From Halovivax cerinus (GTDB taxonomy: Archaea; Halobacteriota; Halobacteria; Halobacteriales; Natrialbaceae): a DNA stretch of 64,000 nt. The position numbers and the translations under genes were made by a program. Numbering within the stretch: position 1 is the stretch's first letter; each line of letters opens with the position of its first letter. The stretch is from assembly GCF_024498195.1 (NCBI RefSeq), contig NZ_CP101824.1:806001-870000 (forward strand). The letters run 5' to 3'. Positions 35,291 to 44,378 of the stretch are shown piece by piece. The notes under the pieces are model-generated. The model saw nothing but the letters and a program-made list of their open reading frames with translations. It made no database searches and was not told the origin of the DNA.

Positions 35291-35524
35291 ATGACGGACG
35301 AGGCTGCCCGGATATACGAGCGTTCGCGGCGGAGCGAACGCAGTGCCGAGGAGGCGTGGGCCAGTCTCGAAGCACTCGCTTCGGACGTCGACTGGGACAC
35401 GGCGTGGCTCGACGACCCCGGTGAATCGGCTGCCGAACGAACCGAACGGCGGCGCTACCCAGTATACACACCTGGCACGACACGGTGGACGGTTCAGCGG
35501 ACCGAGAGCGGTAGCGGTGACTGA
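35291..35524 (+). CDS. Small acidic protein preceding the Doc-like gene
   Basis: The 77-residue protein starts MTDEAARIYERSRRSERSAEEAWASLEALASDVDWDTAWLDD and is mostly helical and charged. It ends 79 bases before the Doc-like gene on the same strand, so it could be its antitoxin. That is inference from position and size; no antitoxin family was recognised. Confidence 0.5.
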   Translation: MTDEAARIYERSRRSERSAEEAWASLEALASDVDWDTAWLDDPGESAAERTERRRYPVYTPGTTRWTVQRTESGSGD

Positions 35525-35603
35525 CTGCCACGGTTTCGTCGGCAATTTTCGATCCAGAACGTATCAACAACAGCCATATTTACAGACGGATTTTGGATTA
35601 GCT

Positions 35604-36467
35604 ATGGCCCTCCCCGATGGACCGCACTCCTATCGAGATTTCATCGATCCAGCTCGGCCAATGTACCGGTCAGATCACGACATCATCGACCAGCTTTCGG
35701 ATGAAGGACACCATAGCCCCCGTAAACTTGCGAACCAGCGGTACCGTGAGAACGTCCTCCGCCTTCAGCTGCGCGACCTACGGTGCGCAGGAATCGTGAA
35801 AAATACGTCTCACGAAACGTATACCCTGACAGAACTGGGTGCCGACAGTCAGCGTGACAGAGTATCGCTTCCGTCTAGCGACGGTCTCTACGACATCGAT
35901 GCAATCGCAACCGTCTCTCACCCGGCCCCGGACTGGCAGATAGACGACTGTACCAACCTGGATGGAGAAACGATCAAACAACTCAATTTAGACCTCGTGA
36001 AGAACTCAGCTGAGGAATACGGGTGGGTGAGGGAATCTCCGGAGGCAACCAAACGAAAGGTAGGCAACGTGGCTGAAACGGATTTGCACCGATTGATTCG
36101 CGAGTTTCCGACCAACGAGCCGCTGCCACAGCAATGCGCTCACTGGCTCAGAGCGATTGCTGGCCTTCACTTCTTCCCGGATGCCAACCACCGAACGGGA
36201 ATGAGTTCACTAGCAGTGCTGTACGAGACGGCAACTGGAGACCGACTCCCCGTTGGACAACAGATAGAGCGCGTCGTTCTAGAGTCCAAGCTCGCCCGCC
36301 ACCTTCTGAGTGACACCCGTTTCGACACGCTGTGGAAACGCGATCCCCTCTACGACATCTGGCACCGGTACTTCCAGTTCGTACTGTGTGACGACGGGTC
36401 CAGACGACACAGTCCCCCGGAACAGCACCTACGGGAGATCCTCAACTATGCCCGAGAGAGACGGTAG
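35604..36467 (+). CDS. Fic/Doc-like protein
   Basis: The 287-residue protein has a helical N-terminus with winged-helix character (HDIIDQLSDEGHHSPRKLANQRYRENVLRLQLRDLRCAGIV). The Fic-fold motif is LHFFPDANHRTG, i.e. H189-x-F-x-D-A-N195-x-R197. This resembles the Doc version (HxFxDANKR) more than the Fic version (HPFxxGNGR), which suggests Doc-like phosphorylation rather than AMPylation, though this is uncertain. The start is the first ATG giving a complete HTH. Base composition is lower in GC than in the core genes, a sign of transfer. Confidence 0.8.
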   Translation: MALPDGPHSYRDFIDPARPMYRSDHDIIDQLSDEGHHSPRKLANQRYRENVLRLQLRDLRCAGIVKNTSHETYTLTELGADSQRDRVSLPSSDGLYDIDAIATVSHPAPDWQIDDCTNLDGETIKQLNLDLVKNSAEEYGWVRESPEATKRKVGNVAETDLHRLIREFPTNEPLPQQCAHWLRAIAGLHFFPDANHRTGMSSLAVLYETATGDRLPVGQQIERVVLESKLARHLLSDTRFDTLWKRDPLYDIWHRYFQFVLCDDGSRRHSPPEQHLREILNYARERR

Positions 36468-36470
36468 ACG

Positions 36471-36581
36471 CTACTCTGACGTCGCGGGATGGTCCGAGTA
36501 TTCCGCGCGTCCCATAGCACGATAGAATTCGGTATTCGACTCGCGGTGTTCGCGCGCGATGGCCAATCCTTCTTCCTTCAT
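36471..36581 (-). CDS. Possible 36-residue protein
   Basis: The frame MKEEGLAIAREHRESNTEFY.. to HPATSE is preceded by GGAG seven bases before the ATG. An AT-rich box (tttata on the minus strand) lies about 25-30 bases upstream. The peptide is charged and helical. It converges on the Doc-like gene with a 3-base gap. It is too short for the usual cutoff, and support is the promoter and ribosome-binding context only. Confidence 0.4.
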   Translation of the reverse strand: MKEEGLAIAREHRESNTEFYRAMGRAEYSDHPATSE

Positions 36582-36907
36582 CACCGTCTCCTAGATTCCC
36601 TCGCTATAAATTTGTACTGGTGACTCCCGCCTAGATCCCGTTCTAGCCTCGAACGGTGAAGCCGCGCACTCGAAAGTGTGGCGTAACTCGAACAATGTGA
36701 CCACAACTAGTGACCCCTCTCACGATACCCCCCTGGTCCGGGAGTGTCGATGATCGGAACAGTGCTCATGGTGACGCCCCCGTGTATGCGGGCCGTTTCC
36801 ACAAGTTGTCACAATCGTAGAGGATTCGACTGCTACCGGCGATTAGTGTGTGTTCAATTCCGGCTCATCCCACAGGTATCGCTGTGAGATTTTTTGGACG
36901 TCGGTCG
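36582..36907. other. Gene-free, AT-richer stretch
   Basis: No reading frame is convincing. It includes the AT-rich promoter of the 36-residue frame and partial inverted repeats (acaatgtgaccacaacta near 36690; ccacaagttgtcacaat near 36805) that may be remnants of an insertion element. Confidence 0.35.
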
Positions 36908-37179
36908 TCACTGGAGTTCTGTGGGTTTCAGTGAGGCCTCACGAAGGCCCTCGAAGGCGTCAGCGTTCGCACGCTCCACGCGTCGCATCTCGTCGGGATT
37001 TGCATACCAGTACGAGAGGGCCTCGTAGACCGCCGCGAGCGACAGGTCGAGCTGATCGGCGACGTACGCCGGCGAGTATCCGCCTTCGATCACGCGTCCG
37101 GCACGTGGCGGACGCCAACACGAGTGCCGTCGATTCGAGGGTCACAGCCCAGAACCGCGTCATCTCTCGTGATCGTCAT
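36908..37179 (-). pseudogene. Frameshifted DUF433 (VapB45-like) antitoxin
   Basis: From the ATG at 37179 the sequence reads MTITRDDAVLGCDPRIDGTRVGVRHV, the N-terminus of a DUF433 protein, and then hits a stop. In a shifted frame it continues RVIEGGYSPAYVADQLDLSLAAVYEALSYWYANPDEM to 36908. One base is missing at about 37095. DUF433 proteins are antitoxins of PIN-like toxins. A downstream toxin gene is not visible here. Confidence 0.75.
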
Positions 37180-37297
37180 ACGAGGAGAGTGAACCTCCGC
37201 TCGTATAGACGTGCGGTCGCCGATGACCCGCACGGACGACTAGTCCGCTAGGAGAGGGTCTCGCGTTCGAACGAAGCGTTCGAACGCCCGGTACGTC

Positions 37298-37687
37298 TCA
37301 GTGGATGGCCCGCCCATCGCAACGACCACGTTCGCGTCGGGGAGCGCTACTGTGGCGCGGAATTCGTCTCTCCGGCGTGTCACGCTTCGGCCTCGAGTAC
37401 GGATCGTACGAGGCGGCGTCCTCGAGGACGTCTCGGAATGCGCCGAACACGGTCAGCCCCTCAACCGAATGGACGCCGAGTTTGTTCGCGGCGGTACGCT
37501 CCGTCAGGTCGCTCGCCTCGATCCGCGTCGCGTAGTGGAGCGCGGCTGCAAATTTGGCGACGCCCTGCCTGTCGAGGAAGACGCGAATGTCCTCGTTCTC
37601 TCGTTGGCGACCGATCGCGTCGACGACCGCGGTGCCGTCCTCGACGGCGTATCGCTTCACCAGCGCGGAGGTGTCGAAGAACAGCAT
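37298..37687 (-). pseudogene. Degenerate PIN-domain toxin
   Basis: The ATG at 37687 gives MLFFDTSALVKRYAVEDGTAVVDAI, a typical PIN N-terminus with its first catalytic Asp. The expected middle of a PIN domain, with the conserved Glu and second Asp, is not recognisable. Residues 40-100 (FAAALHYATRIEASD... LTVFGAFRDVLEDAASYDPY) resemble the end of a PIN protein, and the last 30 residues look like frameshifted sequence. An internal deletion plus frameshift is the simplest reading. It follows a small antitoxin-like gene. Confidence 0.55.
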
Positions 37688-37694
37688 CGAGCGC

Positions 37695-37892
37695 CTAGAC
37701 CCGTTCCGATCGGCCATCGTCGACGATCGACTCGAGGGAGTCGCCGCCGCTCGTTTCCTGTCTGACAGCCTTCAGATCGGCATCGCGGTCGTGATCGTCG
37801 ATCACGGTTCGCATCCGCTCTCGAAGCGCCTCCGTGCGCGAGGTCCGGATCGCTCGCCGACCCAGATCTGCGACATCGTCTGCATCGCTCAT
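37695..37892 (-). CDS. VapB-like antitoxin
   Basis: The 65-residue acidic protein is MSDADDVADLGRRAIRTSRTEALRERMRTVIDDHDRDADLKAVRQE.. ending SERV. Size, charge and position 7 bases before a PIN gene fit a VapB-type antitoxin. The longer frame upstream is not used, because coding character begins at this ATG. Confidence 0.6.
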   Translation of the reverse strand: MSDADDVADLGRRAIRTSRTEALRERMRTVIDDHDRDADLKAVRQETSGGDSLESIVDDGRSERV

Positions 37893-38238
37893 ACACCAGT
37901 GTTGGTCACCATACGTACGAACCTGTGGGTAACCGGTTGACACCTGAATCCGCTCTCGTCGGGTATCGAAGGGCCGTGTGTCGTGTGACGAACGCCTGTC
38001 TGCCGGACCGCCCAGGAGAACGAACGAGCACCGCTCCCGGGGAGGAAGGCGTTCGAACGACCGTAGAACGAGGTAGCGTTGAACAGACGCGAGTAGTGTT
38101 TCGAGGTCGATAGTTCCGTGCGCCTCGACGGCTCGCTGACTGTCCGACCGGGCGCCGAGAACGAAGCGGACAGCGACTCGGTCACGAGTGTCGGACGCGT
38201 CTGGGTTTCCCCGAACCCGTATCCCCGACAGGCAGAGT
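37893..38238. other. Probable relic stretch
   Basis: No intact gene. On the minus strand a fragment reading TIDLETLLASVQRYLVLRSFERLPPRERCSFVLLGG has protein-like composition. It lacks a start, so it may be a decayed gene. Nothing else is seen. Confidence 0.3.
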
Positions 38239-38595
38239 TCAGGCGCCCGTGAATTCGGCGAGCGAGTGATTCGCGCTGTCGCGGTTCCACTTACCGATCT
38301 GGACGAGTTCGAACCTGTCGGGACGAGCGTCGAGCGCAGCGGCGATCTGCGTCCGGACGCCGGTGGAGAGACTGTCGACGCGGATCGCAGTGAGCGTGTG
38401 CTGGGTGAGGAAGTAACTGGTTGCGAGGTTCGTCGGGGCGACGACGATGGCGTTCGATCCATCGACATCGTCGAGCGCGAGTTGGGCATCTCGGTCCTGG
38501 AGTACCGTCGCATCCAGTTCCTCGACGGGGAAGAGACAGCCAGCAGCACCGTACTCGATACTCGCCCCCGCCGACTCAAAATGCCCTTTGAACAT
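38239..38595 (-). CDS. Hypothetical protein
   Basis: The product is 118 residues from the ATG at 38595. It has a plausible alpha/beta composition (LDDVDGSNAIVVAPTNLATSYFLTQHTLTAI; IAAALDARPDRFELVQIGKWNRDS). An AT-rich block (gagaatatatgc, about 38607) precedes the start at promoter distance. No family was recognised. It stands alone between toxin-antitoxin remnants and a divergent CBS protein. Confidence 0.55.
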   Translation of the reverse strand: MFKGHFESAGASIEYGAAGCLFPVEELDATVLQDRDAQLALDDVDGSNAIVVAPTNLATSYFLTQHTLTAIRVDSLSTGVRTQIAAALDARPDRFELVQIGKWNRDSANHSLAEFTGA

Positions 38596-38713
38596 AATCG
38601 AGTGAGAATATATGCTCCTTGGTCATTAACTTTGCGGTGGATAGGTGCCTCGATCCGCGCCTTTTCCCTGCACGGCCCGCAGTTTGACGAGTCTCGCCTC
38701 CCCACCAGCCGAT

Positions 38714-39589
38714 ATGCCCCGTACCCTCTACGACTGCACCGCGGCGGAACTCGCAACCCACTCTGTCAAACACCTTGATCACGACATGCACCCAAGCGAC
38801 GTCGCCACGTGGCTCGAGGAGAACGGGTACGACGCCGCCCCCGTCTACGCTGACGATGGCCCAATCGGGTTCGTTCACAAAGACGACATCACGACCGACG
38901 ACGAGAGTGATACTCTCGACGGCTCCCTCACCCCGTTGACCATCGACTACATGATCAGCGGCGACACCTCGTTCGCGGACGTCCTTTCCGCACTCATCGA
39001 GAAACCCATCTACTTCCTCGGCGGCCACAACCACGTCACCGGCATCCTCACCCGCGCCGATCTCAACACCGCCCCAGCGCGCATCTACCTGTTCGACCGC
39101 ATCACCTACCTCGAAGAACACCTCCGCGAACGCATCCGCGAACGCATCCTCGATACGAAACCAGACTGGAAAACCACGCCCGTCACCGCAGACGAACTCG
39201 ACGACATCGAAGACCGATACGAAGACGCACAAGCAGCCAACGTCGCCTTAGACGAACTCCACTACGCACAGTTCTCCACGCTCGAAACCATCGCCACCAA
39301 CGTCGAAGCCTGCTGGCAAGCCTGCGGCTTCACCACGAAAGGCGGTGCAGCCTCCCGACTCCACGAGGTCACCGATCTCCGCAACGACGTGGCTCACGCC
39401 ACCCTCCTCGTCGAGAACACGGACAGCAACGAGTTCCTCAGCAGTGGCCGCACGACGGAGGATCTCCACAACACCCTCGAAACCGTCCACGACGTCCTCT
39501 CGAACCTCCAGGATGCGGGGTACGATCCAGGAGCATCGAAAGCCGGGGACGCAGACGATCGAACAGACGCCGAGTCATCCGTACCGTGA
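38714..39589 (+). CDS. CBS-domain protein with HEPN-like C-terminal module
   Basis: In this 291-residue protein residues 1-120 form a CBS pair (HPSDVATWLEENGYDAAPVYADDGPIGFVHKDDI; YFLGGHNHVTGILTRADL), which usually binds adenosine nucleotides. Residues about 125-270 are all helical and contain R223-N-D-V-A-H228 preceded by LHEVTDL. This Rx4H motif is the signature of HEPN ribonucleases. The combination suggests an RNase gated by a nucleotide ligand, as in several defence systems. The HEPN call rests on this motif and helical context only. It lies at the edge of the accessory island. Confidence 0.75.
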   Translation: MPRTLYDCTAAELATHSVKHLDHDMHPSDVATWLEENGYDAAPVYADDGPIGFVHKDDITTDDESDTLDGSLTPLTIDYMISGDTSFADVLSALIEKPIYFLGGHNHVTGILTRADLNTAPARIYLFDRITYLEEHLRERIRERILDTKPDWKTTPVTADELDDIEDRYEDAQAANVALDELHYAQFSTLETIATNVEACWQACGFTTKGGAASRLHEVTDLRNDVAHATLLVENTDSNEFLSSGRTTEDLHNTLETVHDVLSNLQDAGYDPGASKAGDADDRTDAESSVP

Positions 39590-39625
39590 CTACCCACCGT
39601 GCATTTTGTTGCACACCGGACGTTC

Positions 39626-39874
39626 TCAACACGTGGCCCACAGGACCGTTCTCGTCTCGAGATCGCCGGTGACGTCCGTAGGGGGAGCTATCTGATTCCC
39701 CGAGGGGCGGGAGTGGCGATCCGAACACCATCCACCGATTCCGGCGAGGACTGCGAGGATACCGAGTAGACGGAACACCCACGCCACGGCGCCCTCGAGG
39801 CCGAGGTCCGCCAGTAGGTCGACGAGTTCGGGTGCGTCGTCCTCGTCCAGCGCGCGGGCGTAAAGAGCGGCCAA
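39626..39874 (-). CDS. Possible small membrane protein
   Basis: From a TTG at 39874 the frame reads an acidic helix (ALDEDDAPELVDLLADLGLEG), one transmembrane-like segment (WVFRLLGILAVLAGIGGW) and a polar tail. The 388-base gap between the CBS and MFS genes would otherwise be empty. The start codon and tail are unconvincing, so it may be a chance frame. Confidence 0.3.
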   Translation of the reverse strand: MAALYARALDEDDAPELVDLLADLGLEGAVAWVFRLLGILAVLAGIGGWCSDRHSRPSGNQIAPPTDVTGDLETRTVLWATC

Positions 39875-39977
39875 GCAGTGCCAGGGTCGTCCCGCCGATC
39901 GCGGAGAAGCGGAAAGGCGGGCCGAAGCAACGGCACTTACAAGCGAGCGTCGCCGAGTCACCGGTACGACTTCTCGT

Positions 39978-41330
39978 ATGGACGTCCGAGGAACGCTGAC
40001 GACGGAAGCGCGTGCGCTGTGGGCCGACGGGCGCGGCCCGTCGCTGGCGGTGATCGCGAGCACGTGGGGCCTGTTCGTCGGCGCCCGGATGATCCTCCCG
40101 GTGATCCTGTCGGACCTCCAGTCGGCCTACAATCTGAGCCTCTCGGTCGCCAGCCTCCTCGTCACGGTTCTCTGGCTGTTCGCCGCCATCGGCCAGCTGC
40201 CGGGCGGACTCCTCGCGGACCGGTTCAGCGAACGGGCCGTCATGGCGACGGGCGCGGCGCTCGTCGCCGTCGCGCTGGCGTTCGTCGTCACCGCCAGAAC
40301 GCCGATCGTCCTCTTCGTCGCGGTCGCGGCCTGGGGACTCGGCCACTCGATGTACCCCATCGCCCGGATCACGCTCCTTTCGAAGCTCTACCCGGACCGA
40401 CTGGGGAGCGCGCTGGGGGTGACGATGGCGACCGGCGACGTGGGGCAGACGCTCTTTCCACCCATCGCGGCCGCCCTCGCGGCCGCCGTCGCCTGGCAGG
40501 CCGGCCTGGGTTTCGTCGCACCCCTGTTACTCGTGGCGAGCGTCGCCCTCTTCGTCGCCGTCCCGGGCGCTGACGAAGCGGGCCACGATGGCGAGACGCG
40601 CGACGGCGATTCGACCGAAACGGACGGAACGAAGACCGGGGACGGGACGACTGCGGCGAGCGGCGACTGGACCGGTCCTGATAGCGCGGGAACGGGACCC
40701 GCCGGCGGCTCGGCTTCGGACGAGGGCACCGTCCGGGAGGTGCTGGCCGTGTTCGGGGCGCTTCGCGACCCCTCGCTCGGCTTTATGACCGTCATCCTCT
40801 TTCTGTACATCTTCATCTGGCAGTCGGTGACGGCACTGTACCCGACCTACCTGGAGACGGTGAAGGGGCTCTCTCCCGCGACGGCGAGCCTGCTGTTCGG
40901 CTTCTTCTTCGCGGTGGGCGTCGTCGTCAAACCCGTCGCTGGCGCGGCCTACGATCGGATCGGTATGCGCGGTTCGCTGGTGGCCGTCCTGACACCGCCG
41001 GCGATCGGGCTGGCGGTCCTGCCGTTCGTCGAGTCGCTCTGGTTGCTCGTCCCGACGACCGCGATGATCAGCACGATGCTCGGTTCCGGGGCCGTCACGC
41101 AGTCGTTCCTCGCGGACGCGTTCACGGAGTCACGCAAGGGGACCGGCCTCGGCGTGATCCGGACGACGACGGCGACCGTCGGCGCCGCCGGCCCGGTCGT
41201 CTTCGGCGTCCTCGGTGAGAACAACTTGTTCGACGAGGGGTACCTCCTCCTGGCTGCGACCATGGCCGCCGTCGTCGTCCTCACGCTGTGGATGCCGGAG
41301 ACACCGGCGAGCAGCGGGGAAGGGGACTGA
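39978..41330 (+). CDS. MFS transporter
   Basis: The 450-residue protein has twelve hydrophobic segments. The first cytoplasmic loop carries GGLLADRFSERAVM, matching the MFS signature G-x-L-a-D-R-x-G-x-R. Between helices 6 and 7 is a long acidic, Gly/Thr-rich loop (about residues 195-250), as often in haloarchaea. The second half repeats the signature (KPVAGAAYDRIGMRG). It most resembles organic-anion or drug-type MFS carriers; the substrate is unknown. It stands alone on the plus strand. Confidence 0.92.
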   Translation: MDVRGTLTTEARALWADGRGPSLAVIASTWGLFVGARMILPVILSDLQSAYNLSLSVASLLVTVLWLFAAIGQLPGGLLADRFSERAVMATGAALVAVALAFVVTARTPIVLFVAVAAWGLGHSMYPIARITLLSKLYPDRLGSALGVTMATGDVGQTLFPPIAAALAAAVAWQAGLGFVAPLLLVASVALFVAVPGADEAGHDGETRDGDSTETDGTKTGDGTTAASGDWTGPDSAGTGPAGGSASDEGTVREVLAVFGALRDPSLGFMTVILFLYIFIWQSVTALYPTYLETVKGLSPATASLLFGFFFAVGVVVKPVAGAAYDRIGMRGSLVAVLTPPAIGLAVLPFVESLWLLVPTTAMISTMLGSGAVTQSFLADAFTESRKGTGLGVIRTTTATVGAAGPVVFGVLGENNLFDEGYLLLAATMAAVVVLTLWMPETPASSGEGD

Positions 41331-41401
41331 GACCGACAGCGACAGTCGCGTCACGCAGACAGCGATGTCCGCGTCACGATACGGTGACGGGTTGCATCAC
41401 G

Positions 41402-41845
41402 CTACGGCGACCGCCGCATGCAGACAGCCGCCGCGGGACAGAGGTCGGCGAACTCCGGCGTCTCCCGGATCACCTCGGGAACCGAATCGCGGTCGACGGT
41501 TTCGTAGCCGCGATCCGCGAAGAACCCCTCGGCGGTCGTCGTGAGTAGATAGAGCGTCTCGACGCCGTCGGCCCGCGCGCGATCTTCCAGCGCGTCACAG
41601 ATCGCCGCGCCGTACCCACTCCCGCGTCGAGATTCCTCGACGACGAGCGACCGGAGGAGTGCGTCGGCACCGTACGGTTCCAGCCCGCCGACGCCGACCC
41701 GTTCGTCGCCGTCGAACGCGAGGACGAAGCGCTCGGGAGTCGAACGCACGTCGGCCGTCGGGAGGTCGGTCTCGGAGAGGAGCGTCTCGACCCGCGAGAT
41801 CGAAGACGCGTCCGCGCGCCGGAGCGTGACGTCGACGCCGCTCAT
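41402..41845 (-). CDS. arsN2: GNAT acetyltransferase, ArsN2-like
   Basis: The product is 147 residues from the ATG at 41845. The acetyl-CoA loop reads LVVEESRRGSGYGAAIC. The C-terminal part, LYLLTTTAEGFFADRGYETVDRDSVPEVIRETPEFADLCPAAAVCMRR, matches the ArsN2 group closely. ArsN-type enzymes are linked to arsenic resistance, where ArsN1 acetylates organoarsenicals; for ArsN2 the substrate is less clear. No arsenic genes flank it here. Confidence 0.85.
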   Translation of the reverse strand: MSGVDVTLRRADASSISRVETLLSETDLPTADVRSTPERFVLAFDGDERVGVGGLEPYGADALLRSLVVEESRRGSGYGAAICDALEDRARADGVETLYLLTTTAEGFFADRGYETVDRDSVPEVIRETPEFADLCPAAAVCMRRSP

Positions 41846-41907
41846 TGGGAGCGACGTTGCGCCGAAGCGAGGAAAACGTTTCCCGCCGGCCACGCCAGCC
41901 GCGTCGC

Positions 41908-43173
41908 TCACTCGCTCGTCCGGGTCACCCGCAGCGGCTGCACCTCGCGGTAGGTCAGCGTCCGCCAGAGCCACTCCAGCGGCCCGAATCGGAAGTACCG
42001 GAGCCAGAGCACCGACAGCGGCACCTGAATCGCCCAGATACAGAGGACGACCCCCAGAAGTTCGACTCGCGACAGCCGGCCGAACAGGCCGAGGCCGTGA
42101 CCGTAGAAGATCGACGTCGCGAGAACCGTCTGGAGGATGTAGTTGCTGAAGGCCGTCCGTCCGACGGCGGCGAGCGATCGCGTCACGGTGCCCGCCGGTC
42201 GCCAGCGGCTCCACAGCATCACGAGACCGATGTACGCCCCCGCGAGGGCGAAGCTGCCCCAGTAGTTGAACTGGCGCCAGAGGATGCCGGCGCGGTAGGT
42301 CCAGTCGGCCGATTCGATGAACGCGATACCGGCGAGGATCACGGCGAGACCGGCGATCCCGCCGCCGACGATCAGCCGGCGATACGTCCGGACGGAACGG
42401 TCGTTCGTCAGGAAGCCCCACTTGAACAGTGCCATGCCGAGCAGCATCGAACCGCTCACGCGGTAGACGGAGTAGCCCAGAAAGCCGATCGTCTGGCGGC
42501 GGATCGCCGTCGGGAGGCGATGGTCCATCTGTTCGAGCCAGCCACCCCGGTAGGCGTCTATCTCGGCCTGGAGTGCCGATTCGACCGGTCGCCACGCTGT
42601 GGACGTCGCGCCCGGGTCCATCGTCAGCCCGGCCAGCACCTCCGTGATCGAGGGGATCGCGAGCACGACGAGGCCGACCGTCGCCAGCGTCTTCGCCGGC
42701 AGATCCCGCAGCAGGACGACGAAGAAGCCACAGACGGCGTAGGCGACGAGGATGTCGCCGTACCACAGCAGGTAGGCGTGTGCCAGGCCGAAGACGAGGA
42801 GCCAACCCGTTCGCCAGTAGTGGAGTTCGAGCGTCGGCCGCCCGCCACGCTCGTCCGGGCGGGTGAACAACACGACGCTCGCGCCGAAGAGGAAAGTAAA
42901 GAGCGCGAGGAACTTCTGGCGGAAGAAGACGTCCGAGACGAACCAGGCCCACCAGTTCGCCCCCGAGAAGTCGCCGTAGGCGGTCGGATTCCCCAGCACC
43001 GCCTCCGGCATCGCGAACACCCAGATGTTGACCATCAGGATGCCGAGCAGGGCGAACCCGCGCAGCGCGTCGAGGCCGACGATCCGCTCCGAGGGCGGCG
43101 TGGGGCCGCTCGCGTCGCCTCCGGCGCTCGTCGCCCCCTCAGTGCTCTCGGCGGTCGACGTATCCGTACTCAT
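41908..43173 (-). CDS. DUF418/YeiB-family membrane protein
   Basis: The 421-residue protein starts with a Ser/Thr/Gly-rich acidic tail, then RIVGLDALRGFALLGILMVNIWVFAMP, the diagnostic start of the heparan-alpha-glucosaminide acyltransferase-like/DUF418 fold. About ten helices follow. The C-terminal DUF418 part includes GRTAFSNYILQTVLATSIFYGHGLGLFG and ends with GPLEWLWRTLTY. Members are thought to be membrane acyltransferases or transporters; the substrate is unknown. It lies 62 bases upstream of arsN2 on the same strand. Confidence 0.92.
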   Translation of the reverse strand: MSTDTSTAESTEGATSAGGDASGPTPPSERIVGLDALRGFALLGILMVNIWVFAMPEAVLGNPTAYGDFSGANWWAWFVSDVFFRQKFLALFTFLFGASVVLFTRPDERGGRPTLELHYWRTGWLLVFGLAHAYLLWYGDILVAYAVCGFFVVLLRDLPAKTLATVGLVVLAIPSITEVLAGLTMDPGATSTAWRPVESALQAEIDAYRGGWLEQMDHRLPTAIRRQTIGFLGYSVYRVSGSMLLGMALFKWGFLTNDRSVRTYRRLIVGGGIAGLAVILAGIAFIESADWTYRAGILWRQFNYWGSFALAGAYIGLVMLWSRWRPAGTVTRSLAAVGRTAFSNYILQTVLATSIFYGHGLGLFGRLSRVELLGVVLCIWAIQVPLSVLWLRYFRFGPLEWLWRTLTYREVQPLRVTRTSE

Positions 43174-43403
43174 CGTACCCCCGCTTTCGGGCTGTCGCCG
43201 CCCGGTGGGCGGCTACCGCCACCGATTCTGGCGGCGGCGGTGGGCACTCGTTCACGACGGTCCGTCCATCCGCGAGAGGCCATTATCTAGCGAGTGCGTC
43301 GCGGGGCCGGTACAAAAAGGAGGCGAAGCTATCCGTGGGCAGGAATAGTCGAGGCACGCATCCCTCCCGAACGTTTATTGGCCCGATCGCGGACACTGAC
43401 GCT

Positions 43404-44378
43404 ATGGATATCGGGTATTTCGCCGCCCACGAGCAGTACGATCCAACAACGCTGCTCAGTCACGTCGACCGTGCGGCGTCGGCGGGCTTCGATACGGTCT
43501 GGACGAGCGATCACGTCCACCCGTGGTGGCACACGGACGCGCACTGTGGCGCCGCCTGGCCGTGGATGGGGGCAGCGCTCGAACGCACGGACTCGATCCG
43601 GATCGGGACGGGCGTCACGCCGCCAATCGCTCGGCTTCACCCGGCGCTGATCGCACAGACCTTCGCGACGATGGGGGCGATGTACCCCGGACGCGTCCAC
43701 CTGGCGATCGGGACGGGCGAGGCGATGAACGAGGTGCCCCTGGGCTACGACTGGCCGGCCTATCCCGAGCGCCGCGAGCGCCTGATCGACGCCTGCGAGA
43801 TCGTCTCGCGGCTCTGGGACGGCGGCTTCACCACCTACGACGGTCACTACTGGGACGTCGATACGATGAACCTCTACACGCTCCCCGAGGAACGCGTCCC
43901 GCTGTACGTCGCCGGCAACGGCCCGAAGACGACCCGCGTGGCCGGCCGGTACGCCGACGGCTTCCTGACGCTTCGCGACGCCGACGTCTACCAGCGGGAA
44001 CTCGAACCCGCGCTCGAAGCGGGCGCCGCGGAAGCCGACCGCGATCCGGACGAGATCACCCGCGTCCGCCAGCTGCTCGTCTCCTATCACCCCGACTACG
44101 ACCGCGCGCTGAAGAGCACCGGCTTCTGGCGCGGCCCGCCCGCGATCGGCTTCGACGAAGACGTCTACGACCCGCGCGAGATCGAGGCGGCCGGCCGCGA
44201 AATCGCCCTCTCGGAGATGACCGACGAGTTCTTCGTCACCGACGAGCCCGCCGACATCCGGGAGAAACTCGCCACCCTCGCCGACGCGGGCTTCGACGAG
44301 GTCGAACTCCTCTCGTCGAGTCCCGACCAGGAGACCTTCGTCGAGGCGATGGAGGCCGAGGTTCTCGGGCAGGTTTGA
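43404..44378 (+). CDS. F420-dependent LLM-class oxidoreductase (FGD-like)
   Basis: The product is 324 residues from the ATG at 43404, which begins the barrel (MDIGYFAAHEQYDP). Motifs TVWTSDHVHPWWH, GTGVTPPIARLHPALIAQTFATMGAMYPGRVHLAIGTGEAMNE and LYVAGNGPKTTRVAGRYADGF match the luciferase-like barrel of F420-dependent glucose-6-phosphate dehydrogenase relatives (TIGR03557 group). These enzymes transfer hydride between a sugar or alcohol and cofactor F420. The true substrate is unknown. It precedes a sugar-acid catabolic gene block. Confidence 0.9.
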   Translation: MDIGYFAAHEQYDPTTLLSHVDRAASAGFDTVWTSDHVHPWWHTDAHCGAAWPWMGAALERTDSIRIGTGVTPPIARLHPALIAQTFATMGAMYPGRVHLAIGTGEAMNEVPLGYDWPAYPERRERLIDACEIVSRLWDGGFTTYDGHYWDVDTMNLYTLPEERVPLYVAGNGPKTTRVAGRYADGFLTLRDADVYQRELEPALEAGAAEADRDPDEITRVRQLLVSYHPDYDRALKSTGFWRGPPAIGFDEDVYDPREIEAAGREIALSEMTDEFFVTDEPADIREKLATLADAGFDEVELLSSSPDQETFVEAMEAEVLGQV

